A stretch of 35,917 nucleotides of DNA from Bacteroidales bacterium. GTDB taxonomy: Bacteria > Bacteroidota > Bacteroidia > Bacteroidales > P3. Position 1 is the first letter of the stretch, and each line of letters starts with the position of its first letter. The notes beneath the pieces were generated by a model. The model was not told the origin of the DNA and did no database searches. It saw nothing but the letters and a program-made list of their open reading frames with translations. The translations under genes and the position numbers were made by a program. Shown piece by piece: positions 17,132 through 24,726 of this stretch. The stretch covers positions 1 to 35,917 of the forward strand of contig JAEEMK010000088.1 in assembly GCA_016283175.1 (NCBI GenBank). Reading direction: 5' to 3'.

Positions 17132-18670
17132 GTGAAAAAACAAGGTACATCAAAAAGGAAGACAGATGCAGCATTGGTGCTCAGGCCGTTGGGCGCGCCG
17201 CTCATAGGCGAGGGCATTGCTATGTCGTTGTGCCTTGTGCCTGCGCTGCATTTTGCCGATGGCACGGGGTGGCGCATTCTTGCGGCCTCGCTGACGACGG
17301 TGCTCTTCGGCGCTCTGTTGCTTTGGACTTTGCCTCGCCGCACAGCCCTTTCCGGCACCACCGACAGGCGCCTTTCCTATCTTACCGTAGCTTTTGTTTG
17401 GCTGGCGCTGACTTTTTTCGGCACATTGCCGTACCTTTTATCTGGCCTTCAATTGAACAGCGATGCCGCAGGCTTCTCGCTGTTCAATTCGCACTTCTCA
17501 ATTTCCTTTTCCGATGCTTTCTTCGAGTCGATGTCGGGTCTGACTTCTACAGGTGCCTCGATCTTGGATGCTGTCGAAACCCAGCCTAAGTCACTGCTGC
17601 TGTGGCGCAGTATGAGTAATTGGCTTGGTGGTTTTGGCATCATACTTCTTGTGTTGGCTGTTGTGCCGACTTTGGGTCTTAACAAATACAGTCTTTACAC
17701 CGCCGAGGCCAGCAGTGCCGACAACACTGGCAAAACTACCGCCTCGATGCGAACAATGGTGCGTCAGACACTGATTACATACCTTTCGCTGACGGCATTT
17801 TTCATCGTCTTGCTTACAATTGCAGGAATGACGCTGTGGGAAGCTGTAAACCTGACGTTCAGCAATATATCGACTGGCGGGTTTTCTATCTACGGCGACA
17901 GCATAGCACGTTTCACAGCCACCCAGCAGTATATTCTGACTGCGGCGATGTTCGTTGGCGGCATCAACTTTGCGCTGCTCTACAATTTCTTCACCCTGCG
18001 ATGGAGCAAAATAAGCCGTAAACTTGACCAGTTCGGCTTCTACCTGATACTCATACTGCTGTCGGTCGCCTTTGTCGTTACGGCGTTGCACCGTCGTTGC
18101 GGCTTCGCTTTTGACGATGCCCTGCGTTGCGGCATTGTACAGACTGTCAGTGTTGTAACCACCACTGGAAGCGTTGTCGCCGACACCAATCTTTGGTGGA
18201 CCCCCATTGTGCTGCTGTTTCTTGTATTGAGTCTTTGCGGCGGAATGGCTGGTTCGACCACAGGAGGTGTGAAGATAATGAGGGTGCTGATACTGCTTCG
18301 CACTGTGCGGCTTACGCTGACCAACCGTTTGCATCCCAATGCCTACAATCCTGTCCGCCTCAACGGATATCCTGTGTCGAACGATATGATTACCAATGTG
18401 ATGGTGATTTTTATCGTTTATGTAATCACAATGTTGCTGGGAGTCTTGGCGTTGATGCTTTGTGGGGTCGACGCCACCGAGTCGCTTGGTGCCGTTTTTG
18501 GGTGCATCACCAGCTATGGCCCTGGACTCGGTGCCTGCGGTGGCTTTGGAAGCTACGCCGCTTTTCCCGCTGTGGCCAAATGGATTTGCTCTGCATTGAT
18601 GCTGCTTGGTCGTCTCGAATGCCTTACAATCATCATCATTTTCCTGCCCGGTTTTTGGCGTAACCGTTGA
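17132..18670 (+). CDS. trkH: Trk/Ktr potassium uptake channel subunit TrkH, second paralogue
   Basis: The 512-aa second TrkH-type protein follows the first after 15 nt and begins with GTG. Filter loops read SMSGLTSTGASIL (about 133-145), NISTGGFSIY, VVTTTGSVVAD and CITSYGPGLGACGG, all with a glycine. The third loop (TTTGSV) differs from the first paralogue (STCGFY). The GMAGSTTGGVKIMRVL segment matches the family. Divergence from its neighbour shows that this is an old duplication, not a recent copy. Both probably use the single TrkA encoded upstream. Confidence 0.94.
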   Translation: MKKQGTSKRKTDAALVLRPLGAPLIGEGIAMSLCLVPALHFADGTGWRILAASLTTVLFGALLLWTLPRRTALSGTTDRRLSYLTVAFVWLALTFFGTLPYLLSGLQLNSDAAGFSLFNSHFSISFSDAFFESMSGLTSTGASILDAVETQPKSLLLWRSMSNWLGGFGIILLVLAVVPTLGLNKYSLYTAEASSADNTGKTTASMRTMVRQTLITYLSLTAFFIVLLTIAGMTLWEAVNLTFSNISTGGFSIYGDSIARFTATQQYILTAAMFVGGINFALLYNFFTLRWSKISRKLDQFGFYLILILLSVAFVVTALHRRCGFAFDDALRCGIVQTVSVVTTTGSVVADTNLWWTPIVLLFLVLSLCGGMAGSTTGGVKIMRVLILLRTVRLTLTNRLHPNAYNPVRLNGYPVSNDMITNVMVIFIVYVITMLLGVLALMLCGVDATESLGAVFGCITSYGPGLGACGGFGSYAAFPAVAKWICSALMLLGRLECLTIIIIFLPGFWRNR

Positions 18671-18732
18671 AAAAGCCGCAAATCGCAGCTGTTTCCTGCG
18701 TGTTAGCCCTGTTTTTAGCATATACCTGCATA

Positions 18733-18844
18733 GGCATATGTACAGTATTTGTACAGTATATGTACAGTATATGTACGCTTCTGAAGCGTACATATACTGT
18801 ACAAATACTGTACATATGCCAGGGAAAGTATATCGAAAATAACG
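18733..18844. repeat. Large palindromic element, copy 2 (asymmetric arms)
   Basis: The left arm (18733-18780, 48 nt) reads GGCATA, units TGTACAGTATT, TGTACAGTATA, TGTACAGTATA, then tip TGTACGCTT. The loop is CTG (18781-18783). The right arm (18784-18820, 37 nt) mirrors it exactly but lacks one 11-bp unit. The conserved box, here on the minus strand, is at 18829-18844 (CGTTATTTTCGATATA in that strand). The spacer 18671-19047 has no gene; it holds this element and the ftsE promoter box, with at most a weak 5-bp hairpin (CGCAG/CTGCG near 18686) after trkH. Confidence 0.93.
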
Positions 18845-19024
18845 TTTTGGCAGCCAGAGGGAATTTGCGAAACATATTGGAAAGTGGAACGACGGTGGAC
18901 ATTGATTTTCAATGGCTAATGAACTGTGCTTTATGATTGTGGCTGCCGGTTTGGTCATTTGGCATAAATTGGCGTTAAAAAATGAAAAGATTTATAGTCC
19001 AAAAGCAAAATCAATTTTTTTTTG

Positions 19025-19032
19025 TATTTTTG
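19025..19032 (+). promoter_or_regulatory. Promoter -7 box of ftsE
   Basis: TATTTTTG, following a run of T residues, matches TAnnTTTG exactly and lies 15 nt before the ftsE ATG. No good -33 box is visible. Confidence 0.65.
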
Positions 19033-19047
19033 CAGAAATAAAACAAT

Positions 19048-19743
19048 ATGGACAAGGAACAGATTATTGCTCTCAATAACGTGACAATCAGCCACGAAGA
19101 AGGTGTCGTGCTTCGCAACGTCAACTTCAAAATGGAGAAAGGCGAGTTTGTCTACCTCATAGGCAAGAGCGGCGCTGGCAAAACGTCGCTTTTGCGCACG
19201 CTTTATGGCGACAGCCCTCTCGAGGAGGGCAGCGGTGTTATATGCGGCTTCAATCTTGGTAGCCTCAAACGTCGTCAGATACCGATGCTGCGCCGCCGTC
19301 TGGGCATCGTTTTCCAGAATTTTCAGTTGCTTACTGACCGTAATGTGTATGACAATCTTGCTTTTGTGCTCCGCAGTATTGGCTGGAAGAAGAAACAACT
19401 TATCGACGAGCGTATTATGGAAGTGTTGACGGCTGTCGGCGTGGCCGACAAGGCTGGCTATCAGACTTATCACCTCTCGGAAGGCGAACGCCAGCGTGTC
19501 GGCATTGCCCGTGCGTTGGTCAATACGCCCGACTTGATTCTTGCCGACGAGCCGACAGGCAATCTCGACCCCATAACGTCGAGCGAGATTATGCATCTTT
19601 TGACCGAGATAAACCGTAATTCGGGAGTGTCGATGCTCATATCGACGCACGATTTTATGATGATAGACAAATTTCCGGCACGTGTGGTCTGCTGCGAGGA
19701 CGGTACACTGGTCGATCCGCAAATCGACGACCAGGCACAATAA
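19048..19743 (+). CDS. ftsE: Cell division ATP-binding protein FtsE
   Basis: The 231-aa ABC ATPase pairs with FtsX and activates peptidoglycan hydrolases at the division site. Walker A is GKSGAGKT (39-46), Q-loop at Q90 in VFQNFQLL, ABC signature LSEGERQR (143-150), Walker B LILADEPTGNLDP (163-175) and the H-loop in STHDFMM. VFQNFQLLTDRNVYDNLAF is characteristic of FtsE and close relatives. No ftsX gene is adjacent, which is common in Bacteroidota. The OmpA-like gene follows after 44 nt. LolD-type transporters are the main alternative, but the FtsE-like Q-loop region and length favour FtsE. Confidence 0.88.
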   Translation: MDKEQIIALNNVTISHEEGVVLRNVNFKMEKGEFVYLIGKSGAGKTSLLRTLYGDSPLEEGSGVICGFNLGSLKRRQIPMLRRRLGIVFQNFQLLTDRNVYDNLAFVLRSIGWKKKQLIDERIMEVLTAVGVADKAGYQTYHLSEGERQRVGIARALVNTPDLILADEPTGNLDPITSSEIMHLLTEINRNSGVSMLISTHDFMMIDKFPARVVCCEDGTLVDPQIDDQAQ

Positions 19744-19787
19744 TTTTTCGACAGCCGCGTTATAAGGCAAAAATAACAGTAAAAGCA

Positions 19788-20711
19788 ATGAAAAAACTGA
19801 CTCTTTTGATTCTTGTGGCTCTGCTGGCTCCTATGGTTGCCACAGCACAGAATACAAAAAAAGGTGCTAAAGTGGTGAGTCCTTTCATCGAAGGCAAACA
19901 GAAAGTGCGCAAGAGCGACTACGATTCGATATGGAAATTCACCACCTTCGACGCCAAGAAGATATATTTTTGCGATTTCGACTATTCGACCATACCGGCG
20001 TTGACCGAGTTGCGCCATCCTGATTGGGGCAATTTCACTCCGGTGATGAACTATCTTACCACCGTCGCGCGTTCGCCGATGCGCATCTGCGCTGTTTTTG
20101 CAGTCAATCCGTCGGTCGAGGACGACGCTCTGCGTGAGCAGCTTGTCGAACAGGGCAGGGAAGAGGCTCTTGAAGCTTTGAAGACCTATCAAGCCTGGGC
20201 TGCCGAGAAGAAACTGAAGAATAAGTTGCAACTCAATGTGGCACAGGTCGACTACCGCTATTGGCAAGGTACCGAATTCTTCACCACAGAGCAGTCGCCC
20301 GATCAGCTTATACACGTCGGTGTGCTGCTCTATTTCGGCACCAAGAAGATAAATATGTTCCCCTCTGCCGCCGAAGGAGCCAAGTCGTTCAAGGATGTCA
20401 AGTTCTTCCCCAACGACGCAACGGTCGTTGAAAGCTGGGAGCCGATGCTCGACAGCCTTGCTGTATATATGCAGGAAAACGAGCGTCTTGAGGTGCTTTT
20501 GCGCGGATACAGCGACAATACCGGTACCGAGGCCTACAATCTGGGCCTTTCGCGCCAGAGAGCCATCGAAGTGAAAAAACGCCTCACCGCCCGCGGAGTT
20601 AGCGAGTATCGTGTTGAGATAGAAGCCAAAGGCACTGCCGACCCCATCGGTGACAACTCGACCTACGAGGGTCGCATTGCCAACAACCGTGTGGCTATTA
20701 TCATTCAGTGA
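19788..20711 (+). CDS. OmpA-family peptidoglycan-binding envelope protein
   Basis: The 307-aa protein begins with a signal peptide (MKKLTLLILVALLAPMVATA, cleavage before QN). A middle region of about 180 residues (20-200) has no family I recognise. The C-terminal domain (about 200-307) is OmpA-like: LRGYSDNTGTEAYNLGLSRQ, then RAIEVKKRLTARGV, KGTADPIGDN and a final GRIANNRVAIII, including the conserved Asp and Arg that hold diaminopimelate. It should anchor the outer membrane or periplasm to the cell wall. It lies between ftsE and the acyltransferase gene with short gaps, which suggests co-transcription. Confidence 0.9.
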   Translation: MKKLTLLILVALLAPMVATAQNTKKGAKVVSPFIEGKQKVRKSDYDSIWKFTTFDAKKIYFCDFDYSTIPALTELRHPDWGNFTPVMNYLTTVARSPMRICAVFAVNPSVEDDALREQLVEQGREEALEALKTYQAWAAEKKLKNKLQLNVAQVDYRYWQGTEFFTTEQSPDQLIHVGVLLYFGTKKINMFPSAAEGAKSFKDVKFFPNDATVVESWEPMLDSLAVYMQENERLEVLLRGYSDNTGTEAYNLGLSRQRAIEVKKRLTARGVSEYRVEIEAKGTADPIGDNSTYEGRIANNRVAIIIQ

Positions 20712-20735
20712 ACGGCAAATCTTGATTAGAGAATT

Positions 20736-21698
20736 GTGACCAACAAGGAACGATATAGAGAAATATGTGAATCAGGGGAATACGATATTCCCCTGTTTTT
20801 GCAATATTGGTGGATGGAGACCGTTTGCAAGGGCAAGAACTGGGATGTTGCTCTGGCTTTCGACGGTGCTCGTCTGTTGGGTGCTATGCCTTTCCTCTTT
20901 GGCCGTCGTTGTGGAATGACTTATATTCTTGAACCCCAGCTGACGCAGTATTCGGGTCCTGTGTACTTTTATCCTGAAGCACTCTCGTATAGTAAACGTC
21001 TTGAATTTGAAAAAGTTGTGGTACGACAGCTGCTGGACGGCGTGGAAAAGCTGCAACCGGCCTATTTCCTTCAGAACTTTTCGCCTGAAGTGACCAATTG
21101 GTTGCCTTTCTATTGGGCTGGCTATAAGCAAACCACTCGCTATACATACCGCATCGCCGACATACGCGACCCTGAGAAGGTCTTTGCCGGCTTTGACACC
21201 GAAAAACGGCAGCGCAAGATACACCGTTACGAAGATACAACAACGGTTCGCTTCGATATGTTGCCGATGGATTTTGCCCGGTTCCATAATGAATATTGGT
21301 CTGGAAAGGGCAGCGAGGACAAGCTGAGTGCCGAATTCATAGCAAGAGTTTGCGCTGCCGCCATTGAGCGTGGCAACGGCACGATAGCTTCGCTCCACGA
21401 TGCCGACGGTAGGCTGCTGGTGGCACGTTTTGTGCTCTTCGACAGCCGATGTGCCTACTCGCTGATGTCGGCACAAAACAACAGCCTTCACAAAAGCGGT
21501 CACAGCGAAACGTTGTTTTGGGCCATAATAAAGTATTTGAGCAACAAGACGGTGTCGTTTGATTTTGAAGGCAGTATGGACGAGGGTGTCGAGTATTTCT
21601 ACCGTTCGTTCGGTGCTGTTCAGACACCTTTTTTTGAGATTTCCAAGTGCAACAGCCGTCTGTTTGCATTGTTGCTAAAACTGCATCAATGTCGATAA
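20736..21698 (+). CDS. FemAB-like/GNAT-fold acyltransferase
   Basis: The 320-aa protein looks like a member of the GNAT or FemAB-like acyltransferases found in Bacteroidota: an N-terminal part with PLFLQYWWMETVCKGKNWDV, a middle RKIHRYEDTTTVRF segment, and a C-terminal core with LLVARFVLFDSRCAYSLMSA, HKSGHSETLFWAIIKYL and DFEGSMDEGVEYFYRSFGA. The last block (FEGS...YRSFGA) resembles the acetyl-CoA end of FemAB-type folds. The substrate is unknown. Translation probably starts at GTG 20736, 24 nt after the ompA-like stop. It is followed after 19 nt by a methyltransferase gene. Confidence 0.75.
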   Translation: MTNKERYREICESGEYDIPLFLQYWWMETVCKGKNWDVALAFDGARLLGAMPFLFGRRCGMTYILEPQLTQYSGPVYFYPEALSYSKRLEFEKVVVRQLLDGVEKLQPAYFLQNFSPEVTNWLPFYWAGYKQTTRYTYRIADIRDPEKVFAGFDTEKRQRKIHRYEDTTTVRFDMLPMDFARFHNEYWSGKGSEDKLSAEFIARVCAAAIERGNGTIASLHDADGRLLVARFVLFDSRCAYSLMSAQNNSLHKSGHSETLFWAIIKYLSNKTVSFDFEGSMDEGVEYFYRSFGAVQTPFFEISKCNSRLFALLLKLHQCR

Positions 21699-21717
21699 CC
21701 GCCAATAATCAACTGCT

Positions 21718-22758
21718 ATGAACAACCCCGATGCTGTACAGAAAGAGTTTGCCGCCAGATTGGCGGAAATAGATGTCAACGAGCTCGATATCACGCTCTA
21801 CAGCCGTGTGGCACTGCAACGTGTGCTTGATGCGGCGGAGTACTATCTCGACATCTATCGCAACAGTCTCGAACGAGTTCTGGAAATGTGCGCTATGTCG
21901 CCCGACGAGATAACTGTTGTCGACTTTGGCGGCGGGCACGGTATTTTGAGTATCTTTGCAAAAAAACTTGGATTCAGCAAGGTAATATATATCGACTACA
22001 ATGCCGATGCTACCGCTACCGTGAAATGTCTGGGCGAGCGCTTTGGTGTAGCGCCCAATGTCGTGTTGCAGGGTGACATCGAAGTGCTTAAGGAATGGTG
22101 TGTAGCCAACAACGTCATTCCCAATGCACTTTTGGCAATGGATGTAATTGAGCATATATATGTGCTCGACAGTTTCTTCGGTTCGCTGCATTCGCTGTCG
22201 CCGCAGATGAAGATGGTCTTCACGACGGCATCGAATCCATACAACAGCCGTGTTGTCCGTCGTCTGCGCAAGGCTATGCAGGCCGACGAGCTTGGCACAA
22301 CAACACGCAAAGGTTTCTGGAAAATGCGCCGCGACTTTATTCAAAAGCTGCAGCCTGAGATGTCTGAACGAGAGCTCGACTACTGGGCGGACAATACGAG
22401 AGGATTGGTTTACAGCGATGTGGAACGTGCAGTGGAGTCGCAGTCACCAAACTTGCTGCTTGATCCAGACAACACCTGCGACCCCGAGACAGGCAGCTGG
22501 ACAGAACGGATTCTGCCCGTCGAAGACTACCGTCAGCTGCTGCTGCCATACGGTTTTACGCTGACGGTATTGCCTGGACGCTACAACGAATATCGTCGCG
22601 GTCCAAAACGTTGGGCAAGCGATTACTACAACAAGCAGATTGATAATGCTCCTGATGGCGAGCCTCGTGGTTTCCGCGAACGATATCGATACAACAAAGC
22701 CCTCAAGGTCGCGCCGTTTATCTATCTTGTTGTCGGAATGAACGAAGGTAACTCATAG
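21718..22758 (+). CDS. Class I SAM-dependent methyltransferase
   Basis: The 346-aa protein shows a class I methyltransferase core. Motif I is VVDFGGGHG (67-75), the acidic end of strand 2 is IYIDYNADA (about 88-96), and the motif around LLAMDVIEHIYVLDSFFG matches the 'D-V-I-E-H' type used by small-molecule methyltransferases. A long C-terminal part (about 180-346) with RYNEYRRGPKRWASDYYNK is lineage-specific. The substrate cannot be told. It sits 14 nt upstream of rlmH and 19 nt downstream of the acyltransferase gene, so it belongs to the same operon. Confidence 0.85.
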   Translation: MNNPDAVQKEFAARLAEIDVNELDITLYSRVALQRVLDAAEYYLDIYRNSLERVLEMCAMSPDEITVVDFGGGHGILSIFAKKLGFSKVIYIDYNADATATVKCLGERFGVAPNVVLQGDIEVLKEWCVANNVIPNALLAMDVIEHIYVLDSFFGSLHSLSPQMKMVFTTASNPYNSRVVRRLRKAMQADELGTTTRKGFWKMRRDFIQKLQPEMSERELDYWADNTRGLVYSDVERAVESQSPNLLLDPDNTCDPETGSWTERILPVEDYRQLLLPYGFTLTVLPGRYNEYRRGPKRWASDYYNKQIDNAPDGEPRGFRERYRYNKALKVAPFIYLVVGMNEGNS

Positions 22759-22772
22759 GAGATATTTGAACA

Positions 22773-23246
22773 ATGAACATTAAGTTGCTGGTTGTCGGTA
22801 AGACGGATGACAAATACCTTCAGGAGGGTATTGACGTTTATGTCAAACGTTTGAAGCACTATGTCAATTTTGAAATCACTGTCATTCCTGCACTTAAGGA
22901 CCAGAAGGGAGCATCGCCCGAAGAGATAAAGGAGCGCGAAGCGGCTTTGATATTGAAGCAGATAGAGAAATGTGACCGTGTTGTCTTGCTCGACGAACAC
23001 GGCACTGAACATACGTCTGTGGGCTTCTCGCAGTATCTTCAGAAACAGATGAATGCTGGTGTGCGCAATCTTGCTTTTGTAGTTGGTGGTGCCTTCGGCT
23101 TCGCGCCAAGTGTATATTCTGCCGCTAACGACAAGATATCTCTTTCCAAGATGACTTTCAACCACCAGATGGTGCGGCTCTTCTTTACCGAGCAGCTTTA
23201 CCGTGCCTTCACTATCCTCCACCACGAGCCCTACCATAACGAATAG
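22773..23246 (+). CDS. rlmH: 23S rRNA (pseudouridine1915-N3)-methyltransferase RlmH
   Basis: The 157-aa SPOUT methyltransferase modifies pseudouridine 1915 in helix 69 of 23S rRNA. The N-terminus MNIKLLVVGKTDDKYLQEGI, the LLDEHGTEHTS segment, the knot region FVVGGAFGFAPSVYSAANDK and the C-terminal block SKMTFNHQMVRLFFTEQLYR, ending HHEPYHNE, are all family hallmarks. Length is standard. It ends the ftsE-to-rlmH run of genes; a new promoter lies just after it. Confidence 0.98.
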   Translation: MNIKLLVVGKTDDKYLQEGIDVYVKRLKHYVNFEITVIPALKDQKGASPEEIKEREAALILKQIEKCDRVVLLDEHGTEHTSVGFSQYLQKQMNAGVRNLAFVVGGAFGFAPSVYSAANDKISLSKMTFNHQMVRLFFTEQLYRAFTILHHEPYHNE

Positions 23247-23262
23247 CACGGCGACAATGATT

Positions 23263-23292
23263 TTTGTAATTTGCAAAAAAGTACTATCTTTG
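23263..23292 (+). promoter_or_regulatory. Promoter of the DRTGG-PHP pair
   Basis: TTTG (23263-23266), 18 nt, TATCTTTG (23285-23292), a good Bacteroidota -33/-7 pair, 54 nt before the start codon. Confidence 0.8.
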
Positions 23293-23346
23293 TAGTTCCA
23301 AACTTAAATGTTGATTGTATAATAATAAATTAAAAATAAACAAGAT

Positions 23347-23682
23347 ATGAAAGTTAAAGACGTTGTTGAAGCTTTAAACCTCAAGGTGCTTTCGGGTGCA
23401 CAGGGACTTGATAAGGAAGTGGAAGGCTGCTATGTCAGCGATTTGTTGAGCGATGTGATGGGCAACGCCGAGATGGGCAATATCTGGGTGACTCTTCAGA
23501 CCCACAAGAACGTGATGGCCATTGCTTCGCTGAAGGAACTTGCCGCCGTCATCCTCGTCAAGGGACAGAGCGCCAGCGACGACACCCTGGAACAGAGCAA
23601 CGAAGAGGGCATCCCGTTCCTCTCCACCGCGGCAGAAACATTCGAAACGGCAGGAAAAATCTATGAACTGCTGAAAAAATAA
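23347..23682 (+). CDS. Small DRTGG-domain protein
   Basis: The 111-aa protein is a stand-alone DRTGG domain: MKVKDVVEALNLKVLSGAQG, then EVEGCYVSDLLSDVMGNA, then ASLKELAAVILVKGQ and GIPFLSTAAETFETAGKIYELL. The domain is known from HPr kinase and phosphotransacetylase N-termini and is thought to bind a regulatory ligand. Small DRTGG genes next to a PHP gene are usually found near iron hydrogenase or electron-bifurcating complexes in Clostridia and Bacteroidota; no hydrogenase subunit is in this window. It probably works together with the PHP protein encoded 74 nt downstream. Confidence 0.85.
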   Translation: MKVKDVVEALNLKVLSGAQGLDKEVEGCYVSDLLSDVMGNAEMGNIWVTLQTHKNVMAIASLKELAAVILVKGQSASDDTLEQSNEEGIPFLSTAAETFETAGKIYELLKK

Positions 23683-23756
23683 ACAAAGCGCGAACTTTGA
23701 AGTTGTCTTTTTGGGCGCAAGCCCCAAATTGACGAGGTCAATGTTGTTGTTTGAAA

Positions 23757-24539
23757 ATGGAGCAGCTGCATCCGTATAAGGCTGATTTGCATATTCATAC
23801 AGTCCTTTCGCCGTGTGGAGACCTTGAAATGAGCCCGTCGGCCATTGTCAAGCGCGCACTGGCGAGGGGGCTGGATATGATTGCTATCACCGACCACAAC
23901 ACCACCCGCCAGATCAAGGTGACGCAGAAGATAGGCCGCGAAAATGGCCTCTTTGTGCTTGGAGGTGTGGAGGTTACATCACAGGAGGAGACACACTGCC
24001 TATGCTATTTTGCCGATGATGAGCAGCTTGACCAGTTCCAGATATTTCTCGACGCCCATCTGCCGCCCATCCCAAACGACGAGGATCGTTTCGGCTACCA
24101 GCTCATTGTCGACGAGGAGGATGAGATTGTCGGCGAGGAGGAATACCATCTTCTTAATGCCATAGATGTCGACATCGACGGCATTTATGACGAGGTGCAC
24201 CGCATCGGCGGTCTCTTCATACCGGCGCACATCAACAAAGGCACCACCTCGCTGATGAGCCAGCTGGGTTTTGTGCCTCCCGACTTACGTGCCGATGGTT
24301 TGGAAATCAATTTCCGCACCACAAAAGCCGAGCAGCTTAAGAAATTCGCCTACCTGAAACGATTCAATTTCATCACTGACAGTGATGCTCATTTCATTGA
24401 TAATGTGGGTGATGTTTATAATGTAGTCTATATGGCACACCGCAATTTCGACGAGTTCCGCAAGGCTCTGGCAGGTGAAGACGGCCGCTATATCGACACA
24501 GAATACTTCCGCGAACACAAATTGCCCAGGATAATTTGA
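23757..24539 (+). CDS. PHP-domain phosphoesterase-like protein
   Basis: The 260-aa protein has the PHP metal-binding motifs DLHIHTVLSPCGDLEMSP (about 10-27), MIAITDHNT (about 43-51), a central LGGVEVT, the LFIPAHINKG segment (about 160-169) and FITDSDAHF (about 208-216). This is the full set of histidines and aspartates for a trinuclear metal site, as in the histidinol phosphatase and polymerase PHP families. The real substrate is unknown. I prefer ATG 23757 to the TTG at 23751. A hairpin-like TTGGGCGCAAGCCCCAA lies in the gap after the DRTGG gene. Confidence 0.88.
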   Translation: MEQLHPYKADLHIHTVLSPCGDLEMSPSAIVKRALARGLDMIAITDHNTTRQIKVTQKIGRENGLFVLGGVEVTSQEETHCLCYFADDEQLDQFQIFLDAHLPPIPNDEDRFGYQLIVDEEDEIVGEEEYHLLNAIDVDIDGIYDEVHRIGGLFIPAHINKGTTSLMSQLGFVPPDLRADGLEINFRTTKAEQLKKFAYLKRFNFITDSDAHFIDNVGDVYNVVYMAHRNFDEFRKALAGEDGRYIDTEYFREHKLPRII

Positions 24540-24672
24540 CAATAATTATTTGAAACGTTAATTCGAAATGGCGGTCGGCGGCGTGGAGCATCTTCCACAA
24601 TGTCAGCAGTTTTTACGATACGGCATTGTTTTATGCTGTCATCTTCTATCTATGATGAATATAGAAAAAACT

Positions 24673-24700
24673 GTGCGAGGCGGCATTTGCCGCCTCGCAC
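24673..24700 (-). terminator. Terminator of the btuB-btuG operon
   Basis: GTGCGAGGCGGCA and TGCCGCCTCGCAC pair over 13 bp around a very short loop (4 nt in practice). On the minus strand it is followed by AGTTTTTTC, and it starts 27 nt after the btuG stop. The GC-rich stem could also stop plus-strand transcripts from the PHP gene. The rest of the gap 24540-24660 shows nothing. Confidence 0.9.
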
Positions 24701-24726
24701 GAATCCATTATAAGTTAAAGTCAGTG

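Noticed and set aside
18733-18820. 11-bp repeats as a CRISPR array
   Set aside because: Units are direct neighbours with no spacers, are much too short, and no cas gene is present.
18636-18902. Small open frames through the palindromes (Tyr/Cys/Val-rich peptides such as MYSICTVYV)
   Set aside because: They arise from translating the TGTACAGTAT repeat, appear on both strands and have no start context.
17591-18958. 455-codon frame opposite the second trkH
   Set aside because: Low-complexity shadow of membrane-protein codons that runs into palindrome copy 2.
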